From Sphingomonas sp. (GTDB lineage Bacteria > Pseudomonadota > Alphaproteobacteria > Sphingomonadales > Sphingomonadaceae), in assembly GCA_013817375.1 (NCBI GenBank), contig JACDCV010000006.1:1-33404 (forward strand): 33,404 nt of DNA, given 5' to 3'. Below, one piece after another: positions 1 through 10,056 of this stretch. The position numbers were made by a program, and so were the translations under genes. Position 1 is the first letter of the stretch, and every line of letters begins with the position of its first letter. The notes under the pieces are model-generated. The model worked only from the letters and a program-made list of their open reading frames with translations, was not told where the DNA came from and made no database searches.

Positions 1-63
1 CTGTCGACCGTGAGCACCATCGGCCGCGCCAGCGCGAACGTCCGGGTGTCGAAAGATTATTAG
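1..63 (+). CDS. C-terminal fragment of an unidentified CDS truncated by the window edge (..LSTVSTIGRASANVRVSKDY*)
   Basis: Frame 1 is open from base 1 to TAG at 61-63; too short to assign. Confidence 0.4.
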   Translation: MSTVSTIGRASANVRVSKDY

Positions 64-129
64 CGGGAGTTGCCGAGCGCCGGCCAGCGTGACAATCCCG
101 ATCCTCACCGTTCGCAAGGAGGTCCGTTG

Positions 130-1638
130 ATGGAAACCGGAGTCATCATCTCGCTTGCAGCCTATTTCATCGCGATGGTCGCGATCGGTCTGTGGGCATG
201 GAAGACGTCCACCGATGACATCGACGGCTATCTGCTCGGCGGCCGGAAATTGAGCGCGCCAGTGGCGGCGCTGTCGGCGGGCGCTTCCGACATGAGCGGC
301 TGGCTGTTGCTCGGGCTTCCGGGCGCGGCTTTCGTCGCCGGGCTGAGCGCAACATGGATCGCCATCGGCCTGTTCGCCGGGGCCCTCGCCAATTATCTGA
401 TCGTCGCTCCCCGGCTCCGGGTCCACACCGAGCGAACCGGGGATTCCATCACCATCCCGGAATTTTTCGAAAACAGGTTCGAGGACAAGAGCCACGCACT
501 TAGAATCATTTCCTCGATCGTCATCATCATCTTCTTCACGCTTTATACGTCGAGCGGGGTCGTTGCCGGCGGCAAGCTGTTCGAAACCGCATTCGGAGCC
601 GATTATTCGTTCGGGCTGTGGCTGACCGCCGGAGTGGTCGTGACCTACACCTTGTTCGGCGGGTTCATGGCGGTAAGCCTCACCGACTTCGTGCAGGGCT
701 GCATCATGTTCGTTGCGCTCGTGCTCCTGCCTGTCGTCGCATTCTCGCAGCTGGGCTGGGAGTTCACTGGCGCGCTCGAAGCGGCCAGGCCCGGCGCCTT
801 CAACATGATGACGGACATGACCGGGCTTGCGATCATCTCATCGCTCGCCTGGGGGCTCGGCTATTTCGGCCAGCCGCACATCATCGTCCGATTCATGGCA
901 GTGCGCTCGGTCCGCGACGTTCCGGCGATGCGCAACATCGGAATGAGCTGGATGGGCGTTGCGCTGATCGGCTCGATCGCGACCGGCCTGATCGGGGCGA
1001 CCTATGTTGCGCGAACCGGAACGCCGCTCGATGATCCCGAGACCATTTTCGTGCTGCTTGCCGACGTTCTGTTCAATCCGCTGATCACCGGCTTCCTGCT
1101 CGCGGCGCTGCTTGCGGCAATCATGAGCACAATATCCTCGCAACTGCTGGTCTCGTCCTCGTCGCTCACGGAGGACTTCTATCGAATCTATATTCGGCGC
1201 GACGCCAGCCAGAAGGAGTTGGTGACGATCGGCCGCATTTCCGTGGTGGCGGTGGCGCTGGTTGCCATCTGGCTGGCTTACGATCGCGACAGCAACATCC
1301 TCGGCCTCGTCGCCAATGCCTGGGCGGGCTTCGGTGCGGCGTTCGGTCCGATCGTGATATTGTCGCTTACCTGGAAAAGGCTGACCCGCAACGGAGCGCT
1401 GGCGGGAATCATCGCCGGGGCGGTGACGGTCCTGTTCTGGATTTATGCTCCGGTGCTGGAAGACGGCGTGGCCTTAAGCTCGCTGATCTACGAGATCGTG
1501 CCCGGCTTCATCGCCTGCTCGCTTGCAGCGGTGCTTGTGAGCCTCGCCGGATCGCCACCACCGGCAAGCGTCGTCGAGACGTTCGAGGCGAGCGAGGCGG
1601 AGCTTGAAGCGGCGAGCCTGACTTACGAGCGGTCGTAG
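130..1638 (+). CDS. putP: Sodium/proline symporter (SSS family)
   Basis: Multi-TM SSS protein with DGYLLGGRKLSAPVAALSAGASDMSGWLLLGLPGAAF; start set to ATG at 130 (METGVIISLAAYF) rather than 70. Confidence 0.93.
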   Translation: METGVIISLAAYFIAMVAIGLWAWKTSTDDIDGYLLGGRKLSAPVAALSAGASDMSGWLLLGLPGAAFVAGLSATWIAIGLFAGALANYLIVAPRLRVHTERTGDSITIPEFFENRFEDKSHALRIISSIVIIIFFTLYTSSGVVAGGKLFETAFGADYSFGLWLTAGVVVTYTLFGGFMAVSLTDFVQGCIMFVALVLLPVVAFSQLGWEFTGALEAARPGAFNMMTDMTGLAIISSLAWGLGYFGQPHIIVRFMAVRSVRDVPAMRNIGMSWMGVALIGSIATGLIGATYVARTGTPLDDPETIFVLLADVLFNPLITGFLLAALLAAIMSTISSQLLVSSSSLTEDFYRIYIRRDASQKELVTIGRISVVAVALVAIWLAYDRDSNILGLVANAWAGFGAAFGPIVILSLTWKRLTRNGALAGIIAGAVTVLFWIYAPVLEDGVALSSLIYEIVPGFIACSLAAVLVSLAGSPPPASVVETFEASEAELEAASLTYERS

Positions 1639-3014
1639 CGGACGAGCAGGCGACCATTTGGAGTGAGATGCTGCTCCGACACGATCCGAGCGCGGCGCTG
1701 AACGGCGGCGCGGAAATTTTCTTCGGAATAATCGTCGAAGATGTCATCGCGCTGGGACAATAGGCACTGCACCATCGGGTCGCTCTTCGGCGGGAATTCG
1801 ATCACTCCGTGCGGAGCCATGCCGATAATCCAGTCGATCACCATGTCGAGCGGCACGTTCTTGCCGATCGCGATATGGTGGATGAAGGCGAGGGCGACGA
1901 GGGCGTCGGCCTTCGACCGTTCGCTCAGGCCCTTGCGCTCCGACTGCGCCCAGCCCTGCGATGGGCTCGGGTTGGCGGCGTCGAGCCATAGCGGCAGGAA
2001 CTTGTGCTTGCCCTGCTCGACCCGGTGAAGCGCCGTTTCCAGCGCGCCGAAGTCGAAATCGAAGCCGACTACATAGTCCGCGCCCGCTTCCAGCGCCGCG
2101 AGCGAATAATCGCCCGAGTTGCAGCCGAGGTCGAACATCAGCTTCGGCTTCACCGCCGACGCCATCTCCTGGACGAAGGCGCGCTTGGCTTGGGCCTCGG
2201 CATCGCCGTAGCTGTTGTTGCCGGCATATTCGCCCCAGACGGTCGTGTCCTTGCGCGTTGAGGTGCTTGCAACAAACGACCGTAATCCCTGGAGCATGCC
2301 CTTATAGGCTGTCTTCGGCAGCTTGGCGGTCCGGTGCTGGGCGGCGGTCATGCCGCTTCGGACGGACCGGCGCTGAAGCGCAGCCTGGGCGATGACGTGA
2401 GTCAGGATGGTCCAGCTCAAGCGATCGCGCGTGCGGAGCAAAGGCGCGAGGTCTTCGGGCGCAATGCCTTCCTGGCTGCCCCGGTACCAATGGTTGGGCG
2501 CAATGCCGAGCCGCGACCACAGGATCAGCGGGTTGAGGAATTGCATGCAGAATTGGCGGTGCCCGACCCAGACCTCGCCGTCGCGATACGGCCGAAAGGA
2601 AAGATGGTCGATAAACACCGGCTTAGACCCGACGAATTGCACGTTGTAAGCGGTCGCGTCCGAAAGGGTGAAGCCGAGCTCCAACGCCTCCAGTTGCGTG
2701 TCGAGATGGTGCAGTGCCGCCTTGCGCAGCATCGAGGCACACCATTCGTACGGATAGCTGATGAACGGAACGCGCGGATGCTCGAGCAGATGAACCGCGG
2801 ATGCGGCCGCGTCACCCGCCAGGGCCAGGTCGCGTTCTTCGCTCTCTAACAGGAAGTTGCGCTCCGCAAGGCGTTCGAGAAGGCCAGAATCCCGCGACTT
2901 CTCATAGGCCTCGGCATTCAGCGGATTGACCGTACGGAAAATTCGGCTGCCATCCGAATAAATACGGCCTCCCGGATCGCGGAACGATCCGGGGTCGCAG
3001 GCAAGTGCGCTCAT
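1623..3014 (-). CDS. Class I SAM-dependent methyltransferase with N-terminal FRDPxG / kinase-like region (NoeA-like)
   Basis: SAM-binding motif LMFDLGCNSGDYS; N-terminal SFRDPGGRIYSDGSRIFRTVN and LSDATAYNVQFVGSKPVFIDHLSF; start MSALACDPG at 3014 overlaps the upstream gene by 4 bp (ATGA). Confidence 0.8.
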   Translation of the reverse strand: MSALACDPGSFRDPGGRIYSDGSRIFRTVNPLNAEAYEKSRDSGLLERLAERNFLLESEERDLALAGDAAASAVHLLEHPRVPFISYPYEWCASMLRKAALHHLDTQLEALELGFTLSDATAYNVQFVGSKPVFIDHLSFRPYRDGEVWVGHRQFCMQFLNPLILWSRLGIAPNHWYRGSQEGIAPEDLAPLLRTRDRLSWTILTHVIAQAALQRRSVRSGMTAAQHRTAKLPKTAYKGMLQGLRSFVASTSTRKDTTVWGEYAGNNSYGDAEAQAKRAFVQEMASAVKPKLMFDLGCNSGDYSLAALEAGADYVVGFDFDFGALETALHRVEQGKHKFLPLWLDAANPSPSQGWAQSERKGLSERSKADALVALAFIHHIAIGKNVPLDMVIDWIIGMAPHGVIEFPPKSDPMVQCLLSQRDDIFDDYSEENFRAAVQRRARIVSEQHLTPNGRLLVRYDRS

Positions 3015-3235
3015 TCGCCGTCCGTCTTGGCTGTGGTCTTGCCGGAAAGACGGGCGAAGAAGGAACGCGCCTTTTCCTTGAACAGGCGGAAATAGACCAT
3101 CCAGCTTGCGACAAGGCCGATTGCCGCCTGGAGGAGGATGCTGCCGGTAGCGCCGTCGAGGTAGGCCAAAGCAGGTGCTTCGAGTGCCGCGAAGATCAGA
3201 AAAATCGAGGTTAGTCGTGTGGCCCGCGTTCTCAT
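3011..3235 (-). CDS. Small membrane protein (about 74 aa, two predicted TM segments)
   Basis: Two hydrophobic stretches, SD-like GGGGGA upstream of ATG 3235 (alternative TTG 3238), stop overlaps the methyltransferase start. Confidence 0.65.
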   Translation of the reverse strand: MRTRATRLTSIFLIFAALEAPALAYLDGATGSILLQAAIGLVASWMVYFRLFKEKARSFFARLSGKTTAKTDGE

Positions 3236-3275
3236 CAATCATCCCCCTGGTATCGGTTGCCCGAAAACTGACCAA

Positions 3276-4907
3276 TTAGGGTTGAGAAACGGTTAAATTC
3301 GGCTCCGGCCACGCGTCGGCGATGGAAATGGGACTTCCGACGGTCCAGTTCGGCCCGTCCAGGTAAACTCGGCCTGGTCCGGGTTTGAGACCATCAAGCG
3401 ACGAGAAGCGGCTCTCTGCAAGTCGCTTGAGAATGGCCGGTGACGCGTAAGGCGTGCGATCGATTCCGGGCTCGATCCCAGGGGCACGAACGGCGAACAG
3501 GGTGGAATAGCCGGCCATCAAGTCGGAAGCCTCGATCTTCTCGCGATTCCAGTCGGCCGGTTCGATTCTGGTGATGCGCGAGCCATGATCGCCATGGATG
3601 ACGATGACGCCATTCTTGCCGGCGGGCGACGCATCGAAGGCGCGGATCAGCTTGTCGACATGGGCGGTCACGCAGGCGACCTGCTCACGGTAGGCCGCCT
3701 CTCGGCTCGCAATCGAACGCGCCGAGCGCCGATACCCCCAGTCCGACGGGCGGATCAGGCTGCAATCGGCCTTTGTCAGGTAGGGATAATGGGGGGCGAG
3801 GACGTGGGCGAAATAGACGTTGCCCGGTTGCGCGCTTTTCAGGTCGGAAGTCATTCGCTCGAGCGTGGCGAGGCCTCCGAGGGTGTTGGACACGGCCCTT
3901 TGCGTGGGCGCCAGCACCGGTAGATCCAACGGCCGCAGGACAGGAATGCGCGTTGCCAAGTCGAGCAGGTTCGCTGTCGCCACCGCGCCGCTGGACAGGG
4001 CAGTGAATTTCAGGGCGAGCAGTCTCGCTTTCTCCGCGACGGTGACCTGCCGGTCCTTCAGAAAGGACATGCTCGGTGACCAGGCCGATGTGCACGTCGA
4101 GAAGCGGTGGTAGCGGCAGAAATCGGCGAAGTCGGACTGGTAGAAGTTGAGCCGGTAGCCTTGCTTCTCAAGCGCTGACAAATAGGTCGTGCGACCGATA
4201 TCGAGCGTTTCGGAGACATTCTTGCTTTCGCCTGGATGGCCAAAATTGAGCACGTCGGGGATCGCGTTGACCGTATGGAAATGGCGGCTGTAGGCGCGCT
4301 CGAACAGGCGGAAGCCATGGCCGGTGTAGAAATCCACCAGCTTGCGTTTGAAAATTGGGTCGCTGGCTCCGCCGGGTCCCCCATGTTCGTCGAGGATCAG
4401 GTGCAAGATCGCCGGACGGTCGTTGACCGGCTGCTGCCGGTCGCCGGCAACGGTCGCGATTGCTGGTTTGCGTTCAGTCAGGCCGGCGAGGCTGCTTCCA
4501 AGCACAACCAAGGCGATGATCGTCAGCGGCTCGAGCAGCGAAACATTGCGTGACAACCGAAGCAAAGCGGCGGCTCCGGCCACTCCAACGGCAACGAGCG
4601 TGTAGTCACTGTTGAGGTCGATCGCGAGAAACACAAGCAGGCCATCGAGCAGCGCTCTGCCGAAGTTGCTGGACCAGAGGTGAGCGGCAGCGAAGACGGC
4701 TGCCATCGGAACGAACCAGCCTGCGACCATGGCAACTTCCGCCCGCAGAAAGGGATAATCGTGATAGCTCAGGAAATTGCTGAACGACGCGGCAAGAACC
4801 AGCAAGGCCGCAACGAAGGGCGCGAGTGTGTCTTTCCAGCTTCGAGTGGCTTGCCCGTGGACGGGCGGCGCCTCGGCATGGGTCACGAGCTTCTCCCCCG
4901 CGGCCAC
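3276..4907 (-). CDS. Membrane-anchored sulfatase-like hydrolase/transferase
   Basis: N-terminal hydrophobic helices followed by ILHLILDEHGGPGG and VIVIHGDHGSRI, alkaline-phosphatase/sulfatase superfamily metal-site motifs. Confidence 0.8.
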   Translation of the reverse strand: MAAGEKLVTHAEAPPVHGQATRSWKDTLAPFVAALLVLAASFSNFLSYHDYPFLRAEVAMVAGWFVPMAAVFAAAHLWSSNFGRALLDGLLVFLAIDLNSDYTLVAVGVAGAAALLRLSRNVSLLEPLTIIALVVLGSSLAGLTERKPAIATVAGDRQQPVNDRPAILHLILDEHGGPGGASDPIFKRKLVDFYTGHGFRLFERAYSRHFHTVNAIPDVLNFGHPGESKNVSETLDIGRTTYLSALEKQGYRLNFYQSDFADFCRYHRFSTCTSAWSPSMSFLKDRQVTVAEKARLLALKFTALSSGAVATANLLDLATRIPVLRPLDLPVLAPTQRAVSNTLGGLATLERMTSDLKSAQPGNVYFAHVLAPHYPYLTKADCSLIRPSDWGYRRSARSIASREAAYREQVACVTAHVDKLIRAFDASPAGKNGVIVIHGDHGSRITRIEPADWNREKIEASDLMAGYSTLFAVRAPGIEPGIDRTPYASPAILKRLAESRFSSLDGLKPGPGRVYLDGPNWTVGSPISIADAWPEPNLTVSQP

Positions 4908-4961
4908 CTAGGGGATGACCGTCGCCCCAACGTTTCGAATCACGGGTTCGATGGTAACCAG

Positions 4962-6374
4962 CTACGACGAATAATACATGTCGAACTCGACCGGGCTCGG
5001 GGTCGTCTCCCAGCGCATCACTTCTTCCCACTTGAGCTCGATGTAGCTGTCGATCTGGTCGGCGCTGAAAACGTCGCCGCGGGTCAGGAAGTCGTGGTCG
5101 TTCGACAGACTGACGAGCGCCTCGCGGAGGCTTCCGCAAACCGTTGGTACGTCGACCAGCTCCTGTGGCGGCAGGTCGTAGAGGTTCTTGTCCATCGGGT
5201 CGCCCGGATGGATTCGGTTCTGTATGCCGTCGAGGCCGGCCATCATGATCGCCGCATAAGCGAGGTAGGGATTGGCCATGGCGTCGGGGAAGCGGAACTC
5301 GACCCGCCTCGATTTCTCGCCCGCACCATAAGGGATTCGGCAGGACGCGGAGCGGTTGCGGCTTGAATAAGCAAGAAGCACCGGCGCTTCGAAGCCGGGG
5401 ACAAGGCGCTTGTAGCTGTTGGTTGCCGGGTTGGTGAACGCGTTCAGTGCCCGCGCGTGCTTGATCACTCCGCCGATGAAATAGAGAGCCATTTCGCTAA
5501 GGCCGGCATAGCCATCGCCGGCGAACAGCGGCTTTCCGCCTTTCCAGATCGAGAAGTGGGTGTGCATTCCCGATCCGTTGTCCCGGGCAATCGGCTTGGG
5601 CATGAAGGTGGCGGTCTTGCCGTAGGCGTGGGCCACCATGTGGACGACATATTTGTAGATCTGCATCCGGTCGGCGGTTTCGACCAGGCTTCCGTAGGTC
5701 AGCCCGAGCTCGTGCTGCGCAGGTGCGACCTCATGATGGTGCTTGTCCATCGGCAGCCCCATCTCGATCATCGTAGTGACCATCTCGCCGCGGATGTCCA
5801 TCGCGCTATCGACTGGAGCGACGGGGAAATACCCGCCCTTGACGGTGGGACGGTGGGCGAGATTGCCACCTTCATATTCGCGGCCCGTGTTGGTCGGAAG
5901 TTCGATATCGTCGAGACGGTAATAGCTGGTGTTGTACCCGTCCTCGAAGCGGACGTCGTCGAACATGAAGAATTCGGCTTCGGGGCCGACGTAGACGGTG
6001 TCGCCGATGCCGGTCTGCTTGAGATAGGCTTCGGCGCGCGTTGCGGTGGAGCGGGGATCGCGGCTGTAAAGCTCGCCGCTCGCAGGCTCGACGACGTTGC
6101 AGAACAGGATGAGCATAGGCGTTGCGCTGAACGGATCGACATAAGCTGCGTCGAGGTCCGGTTTCAGGATCATGTCGCTCTCGTTGATCGCCTTCCATCC
6201 GGCGATCGAGCTTCCGTCGAACATGAAGCCATCGGACAGCTGATCCTCGTCGATCAGGCCCGAAGCCATGGTCAGATGCTGCCACTTGCCCTTGGGATCG
6301 GTGAAGCGGAGGTCGACCCAATCGATCTCCTCGTCCTTGATCCTCGAAAGAATCTTGCCTGCATCCGCCGCCAT
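4962..6374 (-). CDS. glnA: Glutamine synthetase type I
   Basis: [33 protein letters not shown], adenylylation-site region KNLYDLPP; start [24 protein letters not shown] at 6374. Confidence 0.97.
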   Translation of the reverse strand: MAADAGKILSRIKDEEIDWVDLRFTDPKGKWQHLTMASGLIDEDQLSDGFMFDGSSIAGWKAINESDMILKPDLDAAYVDPFSATPMLILFCNVVEPASGELYSRDPRSTATRAEAYLKQTGIGDTVYVGPEAEFFMFDDVRFEDGYNTSYYRLDDIELPTNTGREYEGGNLAHRPTVKGGYFPVAPVDSAMDIRGEMVTTMIEMGLPMDKHHHEVAPAQHELGLTYGSLVETADRMQIYKYVVHMVAHAYGKTATFMPKPIARDNGSGMHTHFSIWKGGKPLFAGDGYAGLSEMALYFIGGVIKHARALNAFTNPATNSYKRLVPGFEAPVLLAYSSRNRSASCRIPYGAGEKSRRVEFRFPDAMANPYLAYAAIMMAGLDGIQNRIHPGDPMDKNLYDLPPQELVDVPTVCGSLREALVSLSNDHDFLTRGDVFSADQIDSYIELKWEEVMRWETTPSPVEFDMYYSS

Positions 6375-6728
6375 GTGCCGCTCCTGTCTGATCATTCGCC
6401 TGTGCGCCCGATCGAGGCTCTAGGCCCGCGAATCCGAAGGCTATCGAGGGCGGTTTCCTGTGGACGCCGGGGAGAATCCAGCGGGCGTGAACTTTTCACG
6501 GGAGTCCGAGCCTGTCCCGGGACCTTGATTAACGGCGGTTGGCGACATGGCCGCGATAGTTTGCAGTCCAAGCCAGAACTTGTCGCCTGGCCTCTCGTTC
6601 ATTCATCAAACGGCGGTATTAAGTGACCAATCCTGAGAACGGCCGCGGCGTCCGCGGCAACCGGCGCTCTGCCTGGAGCAGCCGGGCGTTTCTCTGGACC
6701 CCGGACAGGTTCGATGGCGAGGCCTTGG

Positions 6729-6748
6729 AAAACGGCGCGGCTGCGCCG
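6729..6748 (-). terminator. Rho-independent terminator-like hairpin downstream of the HTH gene
   Basis: Minus strand CGGCGC-AGCC-GCGCCG followed by TTTT. Confidence 0.6.
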
Positions 6749-6774
6749 AGGGCGTTGCGCAACTGTACCGTGTC

Positions 6775-6984
6775 TCAGTACGCCCGGCGCTGAGCAGCCA
6801 GAAGCATCCGGAGCAGCATCGCCACCGGCCGTGGTACTCCGACCTTGCCTTCCACCCACAGGCTTACCGCCGACCGGCTCACCCCGATCGCCTGCGCAAG
6901 GTCATTCTGGGTCCGGTAGCCGAGCGAGCGCATGGCGGCTTTGAGTTCGTCCGGCGACATGGACGCGAGACGAGGGTCGTCCAT
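6775..6984 (-). CDS. Small helix-turn-helix (XRE-like) DNA-binding protein, 69 aa
   Basis: YRTQNDLAQAIGVSRSAVSLWVEGKVGVPRPVAMLLRML resembles an HTH; ATG begins 2 nt after the glnB stop. Confidence 0.75.
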   Translation of the reverse strand: MDDPRLASMSPDELKAAMRSLGYRTQNDLAQAIGVSRSAVSLWVEGKVGVPRPVAMLLRMLLAAQRRAY

Positions 6985-6986
6985 CT

Positions 6987-7346
<360 letters not shown>

Positions 7347-7397
7347 TCAGACTATGCCTAATCGCCGCCCCATTTGAAAGGCACAGCGCGCGCGCAA

Positions 7398-8144
7398 ATG
7401 AACAAGGCCATCATCCTTTCGGCAGGCCAGGGCTCGCGCCTTGGCCATCTCACCGACGACAGGCCCAAGTGCCTGATCGATTTTGGCGGGCGAACCTTGC
7501 TCGACCGGCAGCTCGACACGCTTGCCGCCAATGGGGTCGCAGAGGCAGTGGTCGTCACCGGCTTTCGCGACGAACTCGTCGAGGAGACGCTTGCAAGGCG
7601 CAGCGGCGGCCCGAAGGTCCGGACCGTCTACAACCCCTTCTACAAGGTCGCCGACAATCTGGGCTCTTTGTTCATGGCTCGCGATGAGCTGGCGGGGGAC
7701 TGTCTGGTGTGGAACGGCGATACTCTTGTCGATGACAGGCTGATGGCGCGCGTTGTCGCCAACCACCGATCCGGTATCTGCGTCACCATCGACCGCAAGC
7801 CTGGTTACGACGCCGACGACATGAAGGTGGTGGTCGGCGACGACGGGCGCCTGAAGGCGATTGGGAAACGGATCAGCAAGGGCGTCAATGGCGAGTCGAT
7901 CGGGCTTCTGGCGTTCCGCGGTGACGGAGCAGGGCGCTTTTGCGAGGCCATAGAGCGCGACATGCGAACCCCCGAAGGGACGACGATCTGGTACCTGCGC
8001 GTGATCCACCACCTCGCCGAAATGTCCGAGGTGTGGACGTTCGATATCAGTGGCGAGCAGTGGGGCGAGGTCGACTTCCCGGAAGATGTCGAGCGCGCAA
8101 GAGCATTGGTCGCCGGCTGGGACGCGGCGAGGAAAGCCGCCTAG
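7398..8144 (+). CDS. NTP transferase family protein (sugar-phosphate or phosphocholine nucleotidyltransferase-like)
   Basis: MNKAIILSAGQGSRLGHLTDDRPKCLIDFGGRTLLDRQ, NPFYKVADNLGSLFMAR, WNGDTLVD. Confidence 0.85.
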   Translation: MNKAIILSAGQGSRLGHLTDDRPKCLIDFGGRTLLDRQLDTLAANGVAEAVVVTGFRDELVEETLARRSGGPKVRTVYNPFYKVADNLGSLFMARDELAGDCLVWNGDTLVDDRLMARVVANHRSGICVTIDRKPGYDADDMKVVVGDDGRLKAIGKRISKGVNGESIGLLAFRGDGAGRFCEAIERDMRTPEGTTIWYLRVIHHLAEMSEVWTFDISGEQWGEVDFPEDVERARALVAGWDAARKAA

Positions 8145-9988
8145 CCGCGCTTTTCCGCGATATAGCGGTCGACCAACTGCTCGAGCACATCGAGCGGCAC
8201 CGAGCCGTTCTCCAGCACTACAGCGTGGAATTCGCGGATATCGAAGCGGTCGCCGAGCGCCTGCCGGGCCTTGTCCCTCAGCTCGAGGATTTTCAGCTGC
8301 CCGATCATGTAGCTCGTGGCCTGGCCGGGCCAGTTGAAGTAGCGCTCGACCTCCTTGGTGGCGTCGCGTTCCGACAGCAGAGCGTTGTCGAGGAAATATT
8401 TGATGGTCTGCTCGCGGGTCCAGCGCTTGTGGTGGATGCCGGTGTCGGTCACCAGGCGGACCGCCCTCCACAGCTGCGTCGAATACATTCCGAACTCGGA
8501 AATCGGGTCTTCGTAAAAGCCCATCTCCTTGCCCAGACCCTCGGCATAGAGGCCCCAGCCTTCGGCATAAGCGCCGTAGCCGCCGAACCGCCGGAACTTG
8601 GGCACGTTGGGAAGCTCCTGGGCGAGCGCGATCTGGAAATGGTGCCCGGGCGCACCCTCGTGATAGCTGATCGCCTCCGTCTGGGGTTTGAGCACCTGGG
8701 TCATGTCCGCCAGGTTCACATAATAGATGCCCGGGCGTGAGCCGTCCTCCGATGGCCGGTTGTAAAAAGCGATTGGCGCCGTTTCCTGCCGCCATTGCTC
8801 GACTGCTCGCACCTCGAGCTCGGCCTTCGGAAGGCGCTGGAACCATTGCGGGGCTTTGACCATGACCTGGGCGATGTAGCGCCTGGCGTCGGTCAGATAT
8901 TGCTCCCGCCCGGCTGCGGTGTTGGCATATTTGAACTGCCGACCGTCTTTGATGTGGCGGAAGAATTCCTGAAGCGTTCCCTTGAAACCGACCTGGGTCT
9001 TGATCCGCTCCATCTCGCCGTGAATCCGGGCGACCTGGTCGAGCCCGATCTGGTGAATCTGGTCGGCGCTGAGATCGGTTGTCGTCGATTCGCTCAGGCG
9101 GTGAGCGTAAAAGGAGCCACCCTCGGGCAGGCTCCAGGCGCCGCGATTGCCACCCGCCTGCCGCTCGAGTTCGGCCCAAGTGGCGAGGAAATTGCGGTAG
9201 CCGCTCTGGAACGGCCCCGTCAGTGCTTCGCGGGCCTGCGCGATCAACCGGTCCTTTTCGCTTTGCGCGATGTCGAGCTTGTTCACCTTCGACTTGAAGT
9301 CGGCGAACACCGGCGTATCGGCGCCGGCGGCAAAGGGCGCGCCGGCAAGCACCCGGCGGGCGTCGGCGCGGACCGGCGCGTAGTTGAACGTCGACGGAAT
9401 GATGCCCACCGTCGCCTGCCGGCGCATATTGGCGGTAATCTCGTTCATCACCCGCTCGGCGTCGCGAAGCCGGGCGATATAGGCTTGCGCATCGGCCGTG
9501 CTGTCGATCTTGTGCTGGTTGATCAGGAACACCGGAAGCGCGCCTGCGGGGCTTCCGTTCGTGCTTGCCGGAAAGCCGTGCCAGCGCCACCGGAAGCTGT
9601 CGATGTCGCGTTGAATTCCTTCTTCGAACAGAGCGTAGCTGAGTTGGCCGGCGGTGCTCAGGTTCGACGGATTGAATTGCGACCGGAGCTGTTGGAGCTG
9701 GCGCTGCGCGAGGGCGAGACCCTGCTGACGATAATCGTCCGTGTAGATGTCGAGCCGGTCGTATTGCTCCTTGCGACCAAGCGCGGTGAGCGACTGCGGC
9801 GAGCGCGCAAGCTCCTCCTCGAACGCTGCGTCGAGAAAGGTCATCAGCCTCTGGTCCTCTGCCACCTTGTCCACGACCGGTGCCGGAGCGAGCGCTACAG
9901 GTATCTGGACGGGCGGCGGTGGCGGGGCAGTGGTGCAGGCTGCGGTGGTGGCGAGAAGCAAAGCGGTAAGCGGGAGAAGGAGCTTCAA
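8141..9988 (-). CDS. DUF885 family lipoprotein (putative metallopeptidase)
   Basis: Lipoprotein-type signal MKLLLPLTALLLATTAAC; ISYHEGAPGHHFQIALAQE; FNWPGQATSYMIGQLKILELRDKAR. Confidence 0.88.
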   Translation of the reverse strand: MKLLLPLTALLLATTAACTTAPPPPPVQIPVALAPAPVVDKVAEDQRLMTFLDAAFEEELARSPQSLTALGRKEQYDRLDIYTDDYRQQGLALAQRQLQQLRSQFNPSNLSTAGQLSYALFEEGIQRDIDSFRWRWHGFPASTNGSPAGALPVFLINQHKIDSTADAQAYIARLRDAERVMNEITANMRRQATVGIIPSTFNYAPVRADARRVLAGAPFAAGADTPVFADFKSKVNKLDIAQSEKDRLIAQAREALTGPFQSGYRNFLATWAELERQAGGNRGAWSLPEGGSFYAHRLSESTTTDLSADQIHQIGLDQVARIHGEMERIKTQVGFKGTLQEFFRHIKDGRQFKYANTAAGREQYLTDARRYIAQVMVKAPQWFQRLPKAELEVRAVEQWRQETAPIAFYNRPSEDGSRPGIYYVNLADMTQVLKPQTEAISYHEGAPGHHFQIALAQELPNVPKFRRFGGYGAYAEGWGLYAEGLGKEMGFYEDPISEFGMYSTQLWRAVRLVTDTGIHHKRWTREQTIKYFLDNALLSERDATKEVERYFNWPGQATSYMIGQLKILELRDKARQALGDRFDIREFHAVVLENGSVPLDVLEQLVDRYIAEKRG

Positions 9989-10056
9989 CGGGCTATCCTT
10001 TGTTTTTGGCTGCCGGGCGTTTTAGCGGCTCGACCCGAGCCGGCCAACTGCATTGG

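Noticed and set aside
6441-6602. 53-aa minus-strand ORF (MNERPGDKFWLGLQ...) in the HTH-glnA gap
   Set aside because: No SD, no recognisable motif, Pro/Ser/Gly-rich; more likely leader or promoter DNA
5457-6626. 389-aa plus-strand ORF
   Set aside because: Antisense to glnA
7347-9590. 747-aa minus-strand ORF
   Set aside because: Overlaps the nucleotidyltransferase (antisense) and DUF885 gene (alternate frame); Arg/Pro-rich, no recognisable motifs; a high-GC shadow ORF
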